A DNA stretch of 64,000 nt from contig NZ_AP017928.1 of NCBI RefSeq assembly GCF_003584645.1, positions 1,762,981 to 1,826,980 on the forward strand, read 5' to 3'. Every line of letters starts with the position of its first letter. Position 1 is the stretch's first letter. Of this stretch, positions 1 through 9,522 are shown one piece after another. The notes beneath the pieces were generated by a model, which saw only the letters and a list, made by a program, of their open reading frames with translations, was not told the origin of the DNA and did not search any database. The stretch comes from Methylocaldum marinum. Its GTDB lineage: Bacteria > Pseudomonadota > Gammaproteobacteria > Methylococcales > Methylococcaceae. Made by a program: the position numbers and the translations under genes.

Positions 1-562
1 CGGGCGCCAGGAAGCCGGCTACCAGGAGCACCAGGAGCACTGCCAGTTCGATACTCATGATATTGCCGAACAGCCGCACGGCCAGCGCGATCGTTCGCGA
101 TACTTCGCTCAAGAGATGAAACGGCAGCATGAGCGGAGTAGGCGAGAGATAATGGCGCAGGTAAGCCCAGCCGCTGGTACTTACGCCGTACCAGTGTACC
201 GATAAAAACACCAAAAGCGCCAACGCCGCCGTCTCGGACAAATCGGCCGTGGGCGACCCGAGCCCCGGAATCAAACCGGCGAGATTGGCCACGACCAAAT
301 AGATCCAGAGAGTTCCGACAAACGGCAGCAACTTAACGCCATGAGTCGGCGCCACCGCACTTATGGCCCGCTCCATGGAAACTATCACGCCTTCCAGCAT
401 GGCTTGCAGGCCGGACGGCTTATCTACGCTCAGTTTACGGGTAGCCAGCCAGGAGAACGTTGCCAACAGAACGGTCAGGAGCCACGTGGTAATGACCGTC
501 GGCCCGATATGGACCGGACCGATGTCGAACGACAGCAGGGCGATAAGCTCGGCTTGCTCCAT
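1..562 (-). CDS. atpB: F-type ATP synthase subunit a (partial, C-terminus beyond window)
   Basis: Membrane proton or sodium channel subunit of an F0 sector. I translated this by hand because the gene runs off the left edge. It starts at an ATG whose codon lies at 560-562, two bases after the stop of the upstream gene, and gives about 187 residues. Several hydrophobic segments are visible, plus the family signature around RTIALAVRLFGN, which holds the arginine essential for ion translocation, followed by an acidic residue in SIELAVL. Gene order (epsilon, AtpI-like, a) is that of the alternative 'N-ATPase' type operon rather than the housekeeping atpIBEFHAGDC order. Identity as subunit a is secure. 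Whether it couples H+ or Na+ cannot be judged without the c subunit. Confidence 0.9.
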   Translation of the reverse strand, partial: MEQAELIALLSFDIGPVHIGPTVITTWLLTVLLATFSWLATRKLSVDKPSGLQAMLEGVIVSMERAISAVAPTHGVKLLPFVGTLWIYLVVANLAGLIPGLGSPTADLSETAALALLVFLSVHWYGVSTSGWAYLRHYLSPTPLMLPFHLLSEVSRTIALAVRLFGNIMSIELAVLLVLLVAGFLAP

Positions 563-564
563 GG

Positions 565-837
565 TCAATGTTCGCGCATGAACAGATAAACGTTAAAGAT
601 CCCCACTATCACCCCGAGGATAATCAGACTGATCGTCCAGTGTATTGAATAGTTTTCCGAAAGTGTATCGAGCCAACGTCCCAGATACGCACCCAAAATG
701 ATGGGCACGACCAAGAGCAGTGCCAGCACGCCGAGAAAAGCCGTCTGGGACAACAGGGTCGAACGGTCACGCTCGGCCTGCTCCATGCGTTTCGCCTGCC
801 GCTCGATAGAACGGCGAAGTTTTTCGTGCTCGTCCAT
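565..837 (-). CDS. atpQ: AtpQ/AtpI-like small membrane protein of the alternative ATPase operon
   Basis: 90-residue protein with a charged, probably helical N-terminus (about residues 1-30, rich in E, R, K, Q) followed by two transmembrane segments (about 32-53 and 67-86). This is the AtpI/AtpZ-like pattern; in N-ATPase operons the gene at this place is called atpQ and is thought to help assembly or Mg2+ handling. It sits between the epsilon and a subunits with gaps of one and two bases, so translation is surely coupled. In the described operon order (D-C-Q-R-B-E-F-A-G) an atpR gene should separate this gene from atpB, and here there is none. Confidence 0.8.
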   Translation of the reverse strand: MDEHEKLRRSIERQAKRMEQAERDRSTLLSQTAFLGVLALLLVVPIILGAYLGRWLDTLSENYSIHWTISLIILGVIVGIFNVYLFMREH

Positions 838-838
838 T

Positions 839-1237
839 TCACCTTCCTCGTTCGATTTCCAGCAAGCGTTTCAACATTTCTTCTTCCAGCCGGCGCAAGC
901 TTTGCTTTAGGCCGGCGAGCGTTTCTTCCTCCTTCAGCAACTGTTCCGTCAGAACTCTGCTGATACGACTGTAATCGGAGTCCCGGATATAGCGCCTGGC
1001 GTTGATGAATAATTGATTTTCGACGAAGTAGGCCAGGCCGCCGGGCAAGGCCAAATATTGCCAGGGCTCGCCTTCGCGCCGGTAGCGCGCGAGACCGAAT
1101 ACCAAGGCGGTCATGAAGCGCTCATGATAGGCACGCACACCGAAGCTGCCGGAAGCATCCTCTGCAACGAAGCTGTCCACAGCTTCAATGCGCTCGAATT
1201 GATCGAAGCTTTGTAAATTAAGAATAAAGGTGCTCAT
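839..1237 (-). CDS. atpC: F-type ATP synthase epsilon subunit (alternative operon)
   Basis: Central-stalk epsilon subunit. The beta-sandwich part carries the family pattern around GSFGVRAYHERF and the C-terminal half is the helical pair. I chose the ATG at 1235-1237, which begins MSTFILNLQSF like family members. The longer frame from 1282 adds 15 basic residues without family resemblance, although it has its own GAGAGAG. About 132 residues. Normally atpD (beta) lies just upstream on the same strand, but here the next gene upstream is a divergent beta-glucosidase. Either the operon has been split or atpD lies elsewhere. Confidence 0.82.
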   Translation of the reverse strand: MSTFILNLQSFDQFERIEAVDSFVAEDASGSFGVRAYHERFMTALVFGLARYRREGEPWQYLALPGGLAYFVENQLFINARRYIRDSDYSRISRVLTEQLLKEEETLAGLKQSLRRLEEEMLKRLLEIERGR

Positions 1238-1494
1238 CTCTCGTCGCCGTATCTTCGATATTCTCGAAAGCTTTGTAAACATACTCTCTCGAACGATTGT
1301 CGAAAGCTTAGAAAAGCATCATGGCACGTCGGTTTCCCGGCTTCATTAAACCGGATTTTCTGTAAAATCCCCGGACGGGAACTCGTAGATCGAGCCGAGA
1401 CGCAACGGATCACCCACACACCGCGCTCACGTTCCTGAACGGAGCCCGGAAAAACGTGCCTGAAACCGCGCAAAAGTCACTCTATTGACCCACT

Positions 1495-2844
1495 ATGACC
1501 CATAAGCTTCAATTTCCTGCCGATTTCATCTGGGGTGTCGCCACCTCGGCCTATCAGATCGAAGGCTCTCCCCTGGCGGATGGCGCCGCCCCCAGCAACT
1601 GGCACCGATTCTGCCGCGTGCCGGGAGCGGTGCTTAACGGCGATACCGGCGACATCGCCTGCGACCACTACCGACGCTGGGCGGATGATGTAAAACTTAT
1701 GAAGGAATTGGGCCTGAAGGCATACCGGTTCAGCATCGCCTGGAGCCGCATTCTGCCGAACGGGCAGGGAAAACCGAACGAAAAAGGCCTCGACTTTTAC
1801 CGTAATCTGGTGGATGCGCTCGTCGCCAACGACATCGAGCCATTCGTCACGCTGCATCACTGGGATCTTCCCATCGCGTTGGACGATCTCGGCGGCTGGG
1901 CTAACCGGGATGCGGCCCACTGGTTCGCCGACTACGCCCACCTGATGTTCCGAACGCTGGAAGGCCGGGTCCAACATTGGACCACGCTCAACGAACCTTG
2001 GGTGATCATGGATGCCGGCTACATGCACGGTGTCCACCCCCCAGGACTCAGATCGCTCGAAAAAGCGCCTGTCGCCGCCCATAATCTGCTGCGGGGTCAC
2101 GGTCTGGCCGTACAAGCGTTCCGCGCCGACGGCAAAGGCCAAATCGGGCTGGTCGTGAATCTGGAACCCAAGTATGCCGCCTCGAACGGTCCCGAGGATG
2201 CGGCGGCCCTGGCGAGAGCCCACGCCTATATGAACCGGCAATTTCTCGACCCCGTTTTTCTCGGAGCCTATCCCGACGAACTTGCCGAAATCTTCGGACA
2301 CGACTGGCCTCGTTTTCCTGAAGACGATCTAAAGCTGATCCGGGAACCCATCGATTTTCTCGGCATCAATTATTACACCCGATCGGTAGTCCGCAGCGAT
2401 CCGACAGCAGCACCCCTGTGCGCCTCCCCGGTAGCGCAAACTGGCGCGGAACACACCGAAATGAAGTGGGAGGTGTTCCCGGCCGGCCTGAAATCCTGCC
2501 TGCTCTGGGTCAAAAGGCGCTATGGCGACATTCCGTTATACATCACCGAGAACGGTGCCGCTTTTGCCGACCCGGAGCCGAAGAACGGACGTTTGGAAGA
2601 CCCGCGCCGGGTTGACTATTTCCGGACCCATCTCCGCGCGGCACACGAAGCCCTACAGCAAGGGGCTAATTTAAAAGGCTATTTCGCCTGGTCTCTCGTC
2701 GACAATTTCGAATGGTCTTGCGGCTTTGCCAGGCGCTTCGGCCTGGTGCACGTCGACTACGCGACTCAGAAAAGAACGCCCAAGGACAGCGCCTCGTTTT
2801 ACCGGCAGGTCATAGAGAGCAATGGAGAGGAGATCTGGCGTTGA
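1495..2844 (+). CDS. Glycoside hydrolase family 1 beta-glucosidase
   Basis: 449-residue cytoplasmic retaining beta-glycosidase, usual length for GH1. The N-terminal FIWGVATSAYQIEG signature is present. The acid/base glutamate is Glu167 in TLNEP and the nucleophile is Glu352 in YITENG. The C-terminal SLVDNFEW segment binds the sugar in subsite -1. There is no signal peptide, so the substrate is an internal or imported beta-glucoside or cellobiose. It is transcribed alone, divergently from the atp genes, and no sugar transporter or regulator is adjacent. Exact sugar specificity is not predictable from this view. Confidence 0.93.
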   Translation: MTHKLQFPADFIWGVATSAYQIEGSPLADGAAPSNWHRFCRVPGAVLNGDTGDIACDHYRRWADDVKLMKELGLKAYRFSIAWSRILPNGQGKPNEKGLDFYRNLVDALVANDIEPFVTLHHWDLPIALDDLGGWANRDAAHWFADYAHLMFRTLEGRVQHWTTLNEPWVIMDAGYMHGVHPPGLRSLEKAPVAAHNLLRGHGLAVQAFRADGKGQIGLVVNLEPKYAASNGPEDAAALARAHAYMNRQFLDPVFLGAYPDELAEIFGHDWPRFPEDDLKLIREPIDFLGINYYTRSVVRSDPTAAPLCASPVAQTGAEHTEMKWEVFPAGLKSCLLWVKRRYGDIPLYITENGAAFADPEPKNGRLEDPRRVDYFRTHLRAAHEALQQGANLKGYFAWSLVDNFEWSCGFARRFGLVHVDYATQKRTPKDSASFYRQVIESNGEEIWR

Positions 2845-2955
2845 GACTGCCGCGAAGCGCTTCCACCCCGTAGGACGACTTACGAAAACAACGTTGTTAT
2901 CATCTCGTCCTTAAAAGATAATCTGCATTTACGCGCAACACACTATTCACTTGAT

Positions 2956-2964
2956 TGCTATAAT
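2956..2964 (+). promoter_or_regulatory. Extended -10 promoter candidate for the small secreted-protein gene
   Basis: The sequence TGCTATAAT is a perfect extended -10 (TGn followed by TATAAT). No good -35 hexamer sits 16-18 bases upstream, as expected for extended -10 promoters. It lies about 95 bases upstream of the ATG at 3059. Confidence 0.55.
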
Positions 2965-3058
2965 GCGCGGCCGTACAGGAAAGGTAAGCCCCGCATCGCG
3001 CGGGTCAAGCGACAAGCAGTTTGAAAACACAAGAAAAATTATCGAGGAGGAACCACTC

Positions 3059-3319
3059 ATGCGAAAAATCAGCACTCTGTTTTTAGGTACGACTTTAATG
3101 ATCGTCGCGGCACCCGGCGCGTGGTCCGACGAGGACACCCGTTATCCCGCGCATCATTTCAAACCTTCCGTGATTTATCAAGATCACGAATTGATCGCCC
3201 AAACCGGCTCGAACATTTCTTCGGATAGCCAGCCCGGCGCGCGGCAGGATTCCAAATATCCGGGTTCCTCTTTCACGCCGACGGTAATTTACCAAAATCC
3301 CGAATTCGTCAAGAACTAG
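3059..3319 (+). CDS. Small exported protein with two internal repeats
   Basis: 86 residues starting at an ATG preceded, eight bases away, by a strong GAGGAGG (3044-3050). The first about 22 residues form a signal peptide (MRKISTLFLGTTLMIVAAPG, cleavage probably after AWS). The mature part is two copies of one motif: YPAHHFKPSVIYQDHEL near residue 30 and YPGSSFTPTVIYQNPEF near the C-terminus, joined by a Ser/Gln-rich linker. I recognise no family. The duplicated tyrosine-rich motif suggests a small periplasmic or surface protein. The strong ribosome site and extended -10 suggest good expression. Confidence 0.75.
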   Translation: MRKISTLFLGTTLMIVAAPGAWSDEDTRYPAHHFKPSVIYQDHELIAQTGSNISSDSQPGARQDSKYPGSSFTPTVIYQNPEFVKN

Positions 3320-3344
3320 GGTCTATCCGTCCGATTTGTGGAAC

Positions 3345-3379
3345 GCACCGATGGGCAGGAGCCGATGCCGCATCGGTGC
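3345..3379. terminator. Hairpin between the secreted-protein gene and the next gene
   Basis: GCACCGATG (3345-3353) pairs perfectly with CATCGGTGC (3371-3379) around a 17-base loop. It has no T-run, so it may be an attenuating or RNA-stabilising hairpin rather than a classical terminator. Confidence 0.4.
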
Positions 3380-3400
3380 ACCAATTTGCCGGAGAAATAT

Positions 3401-3652
3401 ATGTCCCATCTGTCACCCACCGCATCGAAATCAGGCGCTTGCCTGAAGACGATCATCGAGCGTTTGAATGTAGACGTTTTTTTGAATCATCCACTGCTCA
3501 CCAGCCTCTTCGTAACGGATTTTGCCTTATTGAGCTTCGGACGAGCGCCATTGCTGCTCCGTTTCGTGCTGCTCGTGGGCCTGGTTTATCTCGGGATGTT
3601 TTTCAGCGCAAAATCGTTCGCGGCACGCTCCAACGCTGAAAAACGGCCCTGA
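3401..3652 (+). CDS. Small membrane protein, two TM segments
   Basis: 83 residues from the ATG at 3401, which follows GGAG seven bases upstream. The N-terminal about 20 residues are polar. Then comes LNHPLLTSLFVTDFALLSFG, a short loop (RAPLL) and a second hydrophobic helix LRFVLLVGLVYLGMFF, and the end is basic. The pattern 'HP-x-x-TSLF ... F-x-LL' recurs in the next gene, so the two are tandem paralogues. I recognise no family. It could act as an inner-membrane partner of the neighbouring secreted protein, but only position supports that. Confidence 0.6.
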   Translation: MSHLSPTASKSGACLKTIIERLNVDVFLNHPLLTSLFVTDFALLSFGRAPLLLRFVLLVGLVYLGMFFSAKSFAARSNAEKRP

Positions 3653-3711
3653 GCGAAGGCCGACGAAAGTTCAAGCAAAAACCCTGGCGTTACGTCAAAC
3701 GGAGTACGCAT

Positions 3712-4137
3712 GTGAATACGGTAAAGGCGTCGGAGCCTAAAATCCGCCTTTTTGATTGGCAGAAATCGCTCACCATCATTTTGGACCATCCGGTTCAAAC
3801 CAGCCTGTTCATTATCACCTTTGCCTTTCTGCTTCTGGTCGAGCCGCCGGTTCTGGTGTCGCTCTTGCTGCTCTCGACTCTGCTTTATTTCATTTTTGCG
3901 CTCGGCGAAAGCGTGTCCCGAGTCGAGGACCCGGCGGAGAGCAGTTCGGTTTTAACGGAAGAACAAGCCCCGTCCACGGATCCGGCTATCGCCGAAAGTT
4001 TCGAGGCGCCGTCGACCGGCACAGGCGAAGCAGGCAGAAGACCGCCGAGACGAACCGCGCAAAGAGGAAACGATCCACAGAACGCTCAGGCGAATCGGCA
4101 ACAGCCCAGGCGAAGAGCTTCCAAGACTCCCAAATAG
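3712..4137 (+). CDS. Small membrane protein with a basic cytoplasmic tail, paralogue of the preceding gene
   Basis: 141 residues from a GTG at 3712, with GGAG seven bases upstream. Residues about 20-70 repeat the layout of the preceding protein: ILDHPVQTSLF, a hydrophobic helix, a short EPPVL turn, and a second helix. The C-terminal 70 residues are of low complexity, first acidic/serine-rich, then strongly basic (many R, K, P, Q) and likely disordered. A basic tail on two helices could bind nucleic acid or acidic lipids, but that is inference. No known family recognised. Confidence 0.6.
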   Translation: MNTVKASEPKIRLFDWQKSLTIILDHPVQTSLFIITFAFLLLVEPPVLVSLLLLSTLLYFIFALGESVSRVEDPAESSSVLTEEQAPSTDPAIAESFEAPSTGTGEAGRRPPRRTAQRGNDPQNAQANRQQPRRRASKTPK

Positions 4138-4352
4138 GATCGATAGCGAGTCAGTGGAAAGCGCCACCGAGCCGGTGACGCCAATTTGATATTTCCGCGG
4201 AGTCTGGCGGGAATCCTTCCCGTCAGGCTAGGCGCTGTGGGAAACGGGGCTACGTCGAAGCACGGACGCTTTCGCGTATTTCGAAACCAGCGCCGTGAAG
4301 CGATGAGCGCCTTCGGATAGCGTGTGCCCGGGGCGGAATGGGTCCCCGCTCT

Positions 4353-4787
4353 TTAACCCTCGCTGACGACGTTGATTTTTTTCGGTTGTACGGCGGCTTT
4401 CTTCGGTATGGAGATTTCCAGAACCCCATTCTTGCTGCGCGCCGTGATTCCGTCCGCATCGGCGGTGTCCGGCAGCGAGAAGCGGCGATAGAAGGATCCG
4501 AATACCCGCTCGACGCGTTTCAGGCCTTCGCGACGAACCGTCGCCTCGGTTTTCCGCTCGCCTTTCAGCGTGAGTATGCCGTTCTCCATCATGATATCGA
4601 TGCTATCCGAGCTTACGCCGGGAAGATCGGCCCATAGAATATAGCGGCCCGGTTCCTCCTTGATATCCACGGCGGGGGTCCATTCCGCGGTGGCCGCGGT
4701 ATCGGTCCCGGGGCGACCGCCTTCGAAGGAACGTTCCAGCTCTCTTTGAAGCTGATTCAAAATGCTCCAGGGTTCGTATCGAGTCAT
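4353..4787 (-). CDS. Small heat-shock protein, Hsp20/alpha-crystallin family
   Basis: 144-residue ATP-independent holdase chaperone. The alpha-crystallin domain runs from about residue 37 (TPAVDIKEEPGRYIL) to about 135, with the usual ADLPGV strand, GILTLKGER, and the GVLEISIPK motif near the end. The C-terminus is KKINVVSEG. The start has AGGAGG at 4796-4801. A sigma-32-type promoter lies immediately upstream, so heat induction is expected. The gene follows purL on the same strand but has its own promoter. Confidence 0.93.
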   Translation of the reverse strand: MTRYEPWSILNQLQRELERSFEGGRPGTDTAATAEWTPAVDIKEEPGRYILWADLPGVSSDSIDIMMENGILTLKGERKTEATVRREGLKRVERVFGSFYRRFSLPDTADADGITARSKNGVLEISIPKKAAVQPKKINVVSEG

Positions 4788-4829
4788 CGTGATTACCTCC
4801 TGCGGTAAAGAGTTTCGGCTCTAAACGCA

Positions 4830-4857
4830 ATATGGAGGTGTGAGCGGGCATTTCAAG
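4830..4857 (-). promoter_or_regulatory. Sigma-32-type heat-shock promoter of the hsp20 gene
   Basis: Reading the minus strand, CTTGAAA (4851-4857) is followed after 13 bases by CTCCATAT (4830-4837). This matches the RpoH consensus CTTGAAA-N13/14-CCCCATnT with one mismatch. It lies between the end of purL and the start of hsp20, about 40-70 bases before the ATG, which is where such a promoter should be. Confidence 0.75.
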
Positions 4858-4867
4858 CGTCCGCGAA

Positions 4868-7800
4868 TCAGCCCACCCAAACCCGCGCATTCCGAAATAG
4901 ACGCATCCATGGCCCGTACTCGCCCCACCCTGCCGGATGCCAAGAATTCTGCACCGTGCGGAAACACCGTTCCGGATGCGGCATCATGATGGTGAAGCGA
5001 CCGTCAAGTGTCGTCAGGCCGGTAATGCCCAAAGGCGACCCGTTCGGATTGTGTGGGAACGACTCGGCAATCTTGCCGTGGGTATCGGTATAGCAGAGCG
5101 AAACCAAGCCGAGACTGAGCGCCTTGCGTGCATCGTCATGGAATTCGGCTCTTCCTTCACCGTGAGCCACGACCACCGGGATACGCGATCCTTCCATACC
5201 GGTAAACAAGATGGATGGCGATCGCTGGACTTCGACCAAGGACACGCGTGCCTCGAACTGCTCGGATTCGTTTCGGACGAAGCGCGGCCAATGGACGGCG
5301 CCGGGAATCAATTCGGCGAGATGGGACATCATCTGGCAGCCGTTGCAGACGCCGATACCGAACGTGTCGTGCCTTTCGAAAAAGGCGCGGAATTCATCGC
5401 GGCCACGCGCATCGAGCAATACCGATTTGGCCCAGCCTCCCCCGGCACCCAGTACGTCACCGTAGGAAAATCCGCCGCAAGCGGCCAGGCCGACGAAATC
5501 GCGGAGCTTTACATGTCCCGCCAGGATATCGCTCATATGCACGTCCACCGCCGTGAAGCCGGCTCGATCGAACGCCGCCGCCATTTCCACGTGTCCGTTG
5601 ACGCCTTGCTCCCGGAGAATCGCCACGCGCGGCCGGCCTTTGGCGATAAAGGGCGCGGCGACATCGTCGGCGGGATCGAAGCTCAGCTCGGCGTTGAGGC
5701 CGGGATCGTCCTCGACCGCGATGGCTTCGAATTCCCGGCGTGCGCAGTCCGGATTATCGCGCAAGGCCTGCATGCGGTAGCTGGTTTCCGCCCAGGTGCA
5801 CTGCAGCTCGGCACGGGACTCGGACAACAAGATCTCGCCGCCCCCCCTGAACACGATTTGCTTGTCGGCACCGGGCAAGCCGATGACATGAGTGAAGCGG
5901 CCGAGCCCGGACCGATCGAACAGTTCAGTGACTCCACTCAGATCCGTCTCCCGCACCTGAATCACGGCTCCGAGCTCCTCGGAAAACAGCGCAGCGACCG
6001 GATCGTCCCCTAGCGCGGAAACATCGATTTCGAGTCCGCAGCGTGCGGCGAAAGCCATTTCGCAGAGCGTCGCGAACAAACCGCCGTCGGACCGGTCGTG
6101 ATAGGCCAGCAGTCGCCCTTCCTCGTTCAAGGACTGGATTGCGGCGAAAAAGGACTTGAACAGGGCGGGATCGTCGAGATCGGGCGAATCGTTTCCCATT
6201 TGCCCGTAGACTTGCGCCAAGGCGGAACCGCCCAGGCGATTACTGCCCTGACCGAGATCGATCAGAATCAGACGGGTCGGGCCGCAGTCGAGCCGAAGCT
6301 CGGGCGTCAGGGTGCGGCGCACGTCGACCACCGGCGCGAATGCGGAAATGATCAGCGACAGCGGCGCCGTCATGACGACATCGCGTCCGTCCTGCCGCCA
6401 TACCGTCTTCATCGACAACGAGTCTTTCCCGACCGGAATCGCAATGCCCAGGGTGGGACACAAGTCCAGGCCCACGGCCTTTACCGTATCGAACAGCTTG
6501 GCATCCTCGCCGGCAGCGCCCGCCGCCGCCATCCAATTGGCCGACAGCTTCACATGGCTCAAGGAACCGATTCGGGCGGCGGCGATGTTGGTCAAGGCCT
6601 CGCCAACCGCCATACGCCCCGACGCCGGTGCGTCGATGACCGCCAGGGGCGTTCGTTCACCCATAGCCATGGCCTCGCCGGCGTACGCCTGAAAACCGGA
6701 AACGGTAACCGCCACATCCGCCACCGGCACCTGCCACGGTCCGACCATTTGATCGCGCGCCACCAGCCCGCCGACCGAGCGATCGCCGATCGTGATCAAA
6801 AAGCGTTTGTCCGCCACCGCGGGGAAGTTCAAAACCCGCTTGGCCGCCTCCCGGATTTCGATGCCGTTGCGGGCAATAGGCGCTTGCGGATTGGCAATTC
6901 TCGCGGCGTCGCGCTGCATTTTCGGCGGCTTGCCGAACAGCAGCGCCATGGATATATCGATCGGGTGGGTACCGAATCGAGTATCGCTGAGGACCAGGCG
7001 CTCTTCTTCGGTTGCGTAGCCGATGACGGCATAAGGGCAGCGCTCACGCTCGCAAAATGCCCGGAACCGGTCCAGTGCCTCGGGTTTGAGGGCGATGACA
7101 TAACGCTCTTGCGATTCGTTGCACCAAATCTGCATCGGCGACATGCCGGGCTCGTCGATGAGTATGTCGCGAAGCTCAAACCGTCCGCCCCGCCCTGAAT
7201 CGTGGATGATTTCCGGCACGGCGTTCGATAGCCCGCCGGCTCCCACATCGTGGACGGACAAGATTGGATTGTCTTCACCCAGCGCGGCACAGCGGTTGAT
7301 CACTTCCTGGCAGCGCCGCTGCATCTCCGGGTTCTCTCGCTGAACGGAGGCAAAATCCAGATCCTCGGCGCTCTCGCCCGACGCGACCGAGGACGCGGCT
7401 CCGCCACCGAGCCCGATAAGCATGGCCGGGCCGCCGAGCACGATGATGGGAGCACCGGCCGGAATCGGCTGTTTCGCGAGATGTTGGGGCCGAATGTTTC
7501 CCATTCCGCCGGCGATCATGATCGGCTTATGGTAGCCGTACAAACCGGAACTATCCCTGGCCTGTTGCTCGAAGGTGCGGAAATATCCGCAGAGATTCGG
7601 ACGGCCGAATTCGTTGTTGAATGCCGCTCCGCCGATCGGTCCCTGCAGCATGATGTCAAGTGCCGAGGCAATACGGCCCGGCTTGCCGTGGTCCTTTTCC
7701 CAGGGCTGGCTGAAGCCCGGGATGCGAAGATGGGACACGGAAAAGCCGGTGAGACCGGCCTTCGTCTGCGAACCCCGTCCGGTGGCCGCCTCGTCGCGAA

Positions 7801-8746
7801 TTTCGCCGCCGGAGCCGGTTGCAGCACCGGGATGAGGTGAAACGGCCGTCGGATGATTATGAGTTTCCACCTTCATCAGGATGTGGACCGGCTCCTCTCG
7901 ATAACTGTATTCGAGCGTTTCCGGGTCGCGCAAAAACACGTTGGCCGTCGGCCCCTGCATGACCGCCGCGTTATCGCGGTAGGCGGATAAAACCCCTTCC
8001 GGAGAGCGCCGGGTCGTATTCCTGATCATGTCGAACAGGGTTTCTGCCCGAGTCTCCCCGTCGATACGCCAGCTGGCGTTAAAAATCTTGTGCCGACAAT
8101 GTTCCGAATTGGCCTGGGCGAACATCATCAATTCGACGTCGGACGGATTCCGCCGCAGTGCCGTGAAGCTATCGGCCAGATAGTCCAGCTCGTCCTCGGA
8201 CAACGCCAGTCCCAGCCTGCTGTTGGCCTTGACCAGTGCCGGTCTGCCTTCTTCCAGCAATGGAATGTACTCCAATGGCGTCGGCGCCGGGTGCTGGAAG
8301 ACGAGAGACTCTTGTCCCGGCAGGAGCACCGTTTGAGTCATCCGATCGTGGATCAGAGACTTGACGGCTTCCTCGTTCGAGACCTTAACGCCCTTACTGC
8401 TTCGGACGCGATATTCGATTCCCCGCTCCACGCGCAGGACGGCTTCGAGATTGCTGCGCCGCACGATATCGGTCGCCTTGCTCGACCATGGGGAAATCGT
8501 GCCCAGCCGCGGTACCACCAACAAAGGGTCGCCAGTACCGCTCGGCGAATCGTGGGCCGGTCCGTAAGCCAGAATACTCTCCAGCGTACGCTTCTCCGTT
8601 TCGCTCAACGCGCGTTCAAGCTCGGCAAAATGCACGTAGACCGCCGAGACTTCGGCAATGGATGGCTCGACGCCTTGAAGATCGGCCAAAAGCTTTTGCA
8701 GACGAAACGTGGAAAGGGCGGAAGGACCGGAAAACGTGGCAAACAT
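4868..8746 (-). CDS. purL: Phosphoribosylformylglycinamidine synthase (FGAM synthase)
   Basis: Fourth step of purine biosynthesis: FGAR + glutamine + ATP to FGAM. 1292 residues, the length of the single-chain gammaproteobacterial enzyme. In order: a PurS-like N-terminal domain, linker, two AIRS-type synthetase halves (first with VETHNHPTA, second with PVGKDSLSM), and a C-terminal class I glutamine amidotransferase. The amidotransferase triad is visible: Cys1134 in [10 protein letters not shown], and His1257 and Glu1259 in PHPERC. It appears monocistronic, about 100 bases downstream of bamC on the same strand. The domain order and all key motifs are intact. Confidence 0.98.
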   Translation of the reverse strand: MFATFSGPSALSTFRLQKLLADLQGVEPSIAEVSAVYVHFAELERALSETEKRTLESILAYGPAHDSPSGTGDPLLVVPRLGTISPWSSKATDIVRRSNLEAVLRVERGIEYRVRSSKGVKVSNEEAVKSLIHDRMTQTVLLPGQESLVFQHPAPTPLEYIPLLEEGRPALVKANSRLGLALSEDELDYLADSFTALRRNPSDVELMMFAQANSEHCRHKIFNASWRIDGETRAETLFDMIRNTTRRSPEGVLSAYRDNAAVMQGPTANVFLRDPETLEYSYREEPVHILMKVETHNHPTAVSPHPGAATGSGGEIRDEAATGRGSQTKAGLTGFSVSHLRIPGFSQPWEKDHGKPGRIASALDIMLQGPIGGAAFNNEFGRPNLCGYFRTFEQQARDSSGLYGYHKPIMIAGGMGNIRPQHLAKQPIPAGAPIIVLGGPAMLIGLGGGAASSVASGESAEDLDFASVQRENPEMQRRCQEVINRCAALGEDNPILSVHDVGAGGLSNAVPEIIHDSGRGGRFELRDILIDEPGMSPMQIWCNESQERYVIALKPEALDRFRAFCERERCPYAVIGYATEEERLVLSDTRFGTHPIDISMALLFGKPPKMQRDAARIANPQAPIARNGIEIREAAKRVLNFPAVADKRFLITIGDRSVGGLVARDQMVGPWQVPVADVAVTVSGFQAYAGEAMAMGERTPLAVIDAPASGRMAVGEALTNIAAARIGSLSHVKLSANWMAAAGAAGEDAKLFDTVKAVGLDLCPTLGIAIPVGKDSLSMKTVWRQDGRDVVMTAPLSLIISAFAPVVDVRRTLTPELRLDCGPTRLILIDLGQGSNRLGGSALAQVYGQMGNDSPDLDDPALFKSFFAAIQSLNEEGRLLAYHDRSDGGLFATLCEMAFAARCGLEIDVSALGDDPVAALFSEELGAVIQVRETDLSGVTELFDRSGLGRFTHVIGLPGADKQIVFRGGGEILLSESRAELQCTWAETSYRMQALRDNPDCARREFEAIAVEDDPGLNAELSFDPADDVAAPFIAKGRPRVAILREQGVNGHVEMAAAFDRAGFTAVDVHMSDILAGHVKLRDFVGLAACGGFSYGDVLGAGGGWAKSVLLDARGRDEFRAFFERHDTFGIGVCNGCQMMSHLAELIPGAVHWPRFVRNESEQFEARVSLVEVQRSPSILFTGMEGSRIPVVVAHGEGRAEFHDDARKALSLGLVSLCYTDTHGKIAESFPHNPNGSPLGITGLTTLDGRFTIMMPHPERCFRTVQNSWHPAGWGEYGPWMRLFRNARVWVG

Positions 8747-8852
8747 GGTCTTGGCTTTCTCTTATCCTGGGTACGGCAGTTGGATGCGTCCGAGCGCGAG
8801 GCGAGCGGACCGGAAGACACGCCTGTCCTGTTGGAAACGCCGGGGGAAAGCG

Positions 8853-9509
8853 TTATTCCTTATCCGGCTCCTGAAACTCGTCGAGCGACGACAACGTTTG
8901 GTGCAGCCGCTTAAGCAGATCCAATCCCGGTCCTTCTCTCCGCGGCTCGCCGTTTTCGTCGAGAACATAGATTACGGTGACGTTCCGCCTGTCCTCCAGC
9001 TTGACTCGATATTCCTTGGCCGGCGGTTCGGAACCCGTGAATAAGGCGCTAAGGTCGCCGAACAGCCCTCGGTCTTCGTACGGTTTGTCCTCTTCGCGGA
9101 AATAGACGTAGTAGAGGCCGTCCGAACGGTTTTGATCGCTGACCTCGAGTCTGAGCCGTCCCAGGGCCTTGCCCACTTCGTTCCAGGCCTCGGCATAGGA
9201 CGCTTCGAGCTCGATCAGCGGTATGTCGTCGGAATTCTGCGCCAAAGTGGCCTGTGAAGATCCGTTCTCCGACTCATCGGACAGGGTGGATTTATCCGCG
9301 GAAGCGCTCAACCGGCTCGGTTCCACCCGATTTTCGCTGCCTTCGATGGTGGATGCATGCAAATCCGGCGGTATTTCCAGCGCGGGAATCTCGGAACTGA
9401 ACTTGTATTGCTTCTGCTTATCCGGAAACAGACCGGCGACGAAGCTGCAGCTGCTCAAAACAAGAACACTCGAGGCCAAAATAACGGCTCTGAAATCGAA
9501 TCGATTCAT
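8853..9509 (-). CDS. bamC: BamC/NlpB-type outer-membrane assembly lipoprotein
   Basis: 218 residues. The N-terminal signal ends in a lipobox LSSC with the lipidated cysteine at position 21. It is followed by an unstructured stretch containing the EIPPDL motif typical of the BamC segment that binds BamD, and then one helix-grip domain (about 110-210). It is shorter than E. coli BamC (344 aa), which has two such domains. Location directly downstream of dapA (13-base gap) is the conserved gammaproteobacterial arrangement. Part of the Bam complex that folds outer-membrane beta-barrels. Confidence 0.85.
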   Translation of the reverse strand: MNRFDFRAVILASSVLVLSSCSFVAGLFPDKQKQYKFSSEIPALEIPPDLHASTIEGSENRVEPSRLSASADKSTLSDESENGSSQATLAQNSDDIPLIELEASYAEAWNEVGKALGRLRLEVSDQNRSDGLYYVYFREEDKPYEDRGLFGDLSALFTGSEPPAKEYRVKLEDRRNVTVIYVLDENGEPRREGPGLDLLKRLHQTLSSLDEFQEPDKE

Positions 9510-9522
9510 ACTGCATTCGAAA

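Noticed and set aside
1203..1279. Short direct repeat TCGAA(A)GCTTTGTAAA, two copies 61 bases apart near the atpC start
   Set aside because: Only two imperfect copies of about 16 bases. I see no regulator or function to tie to it.
1234..1473. 79-codon minus-strand frame upstream of atpC, checked as a possible atpD remnant
   Set aside because: The residues show no P-loop or other beta-subunit motif, and the frame overlaps atpC.
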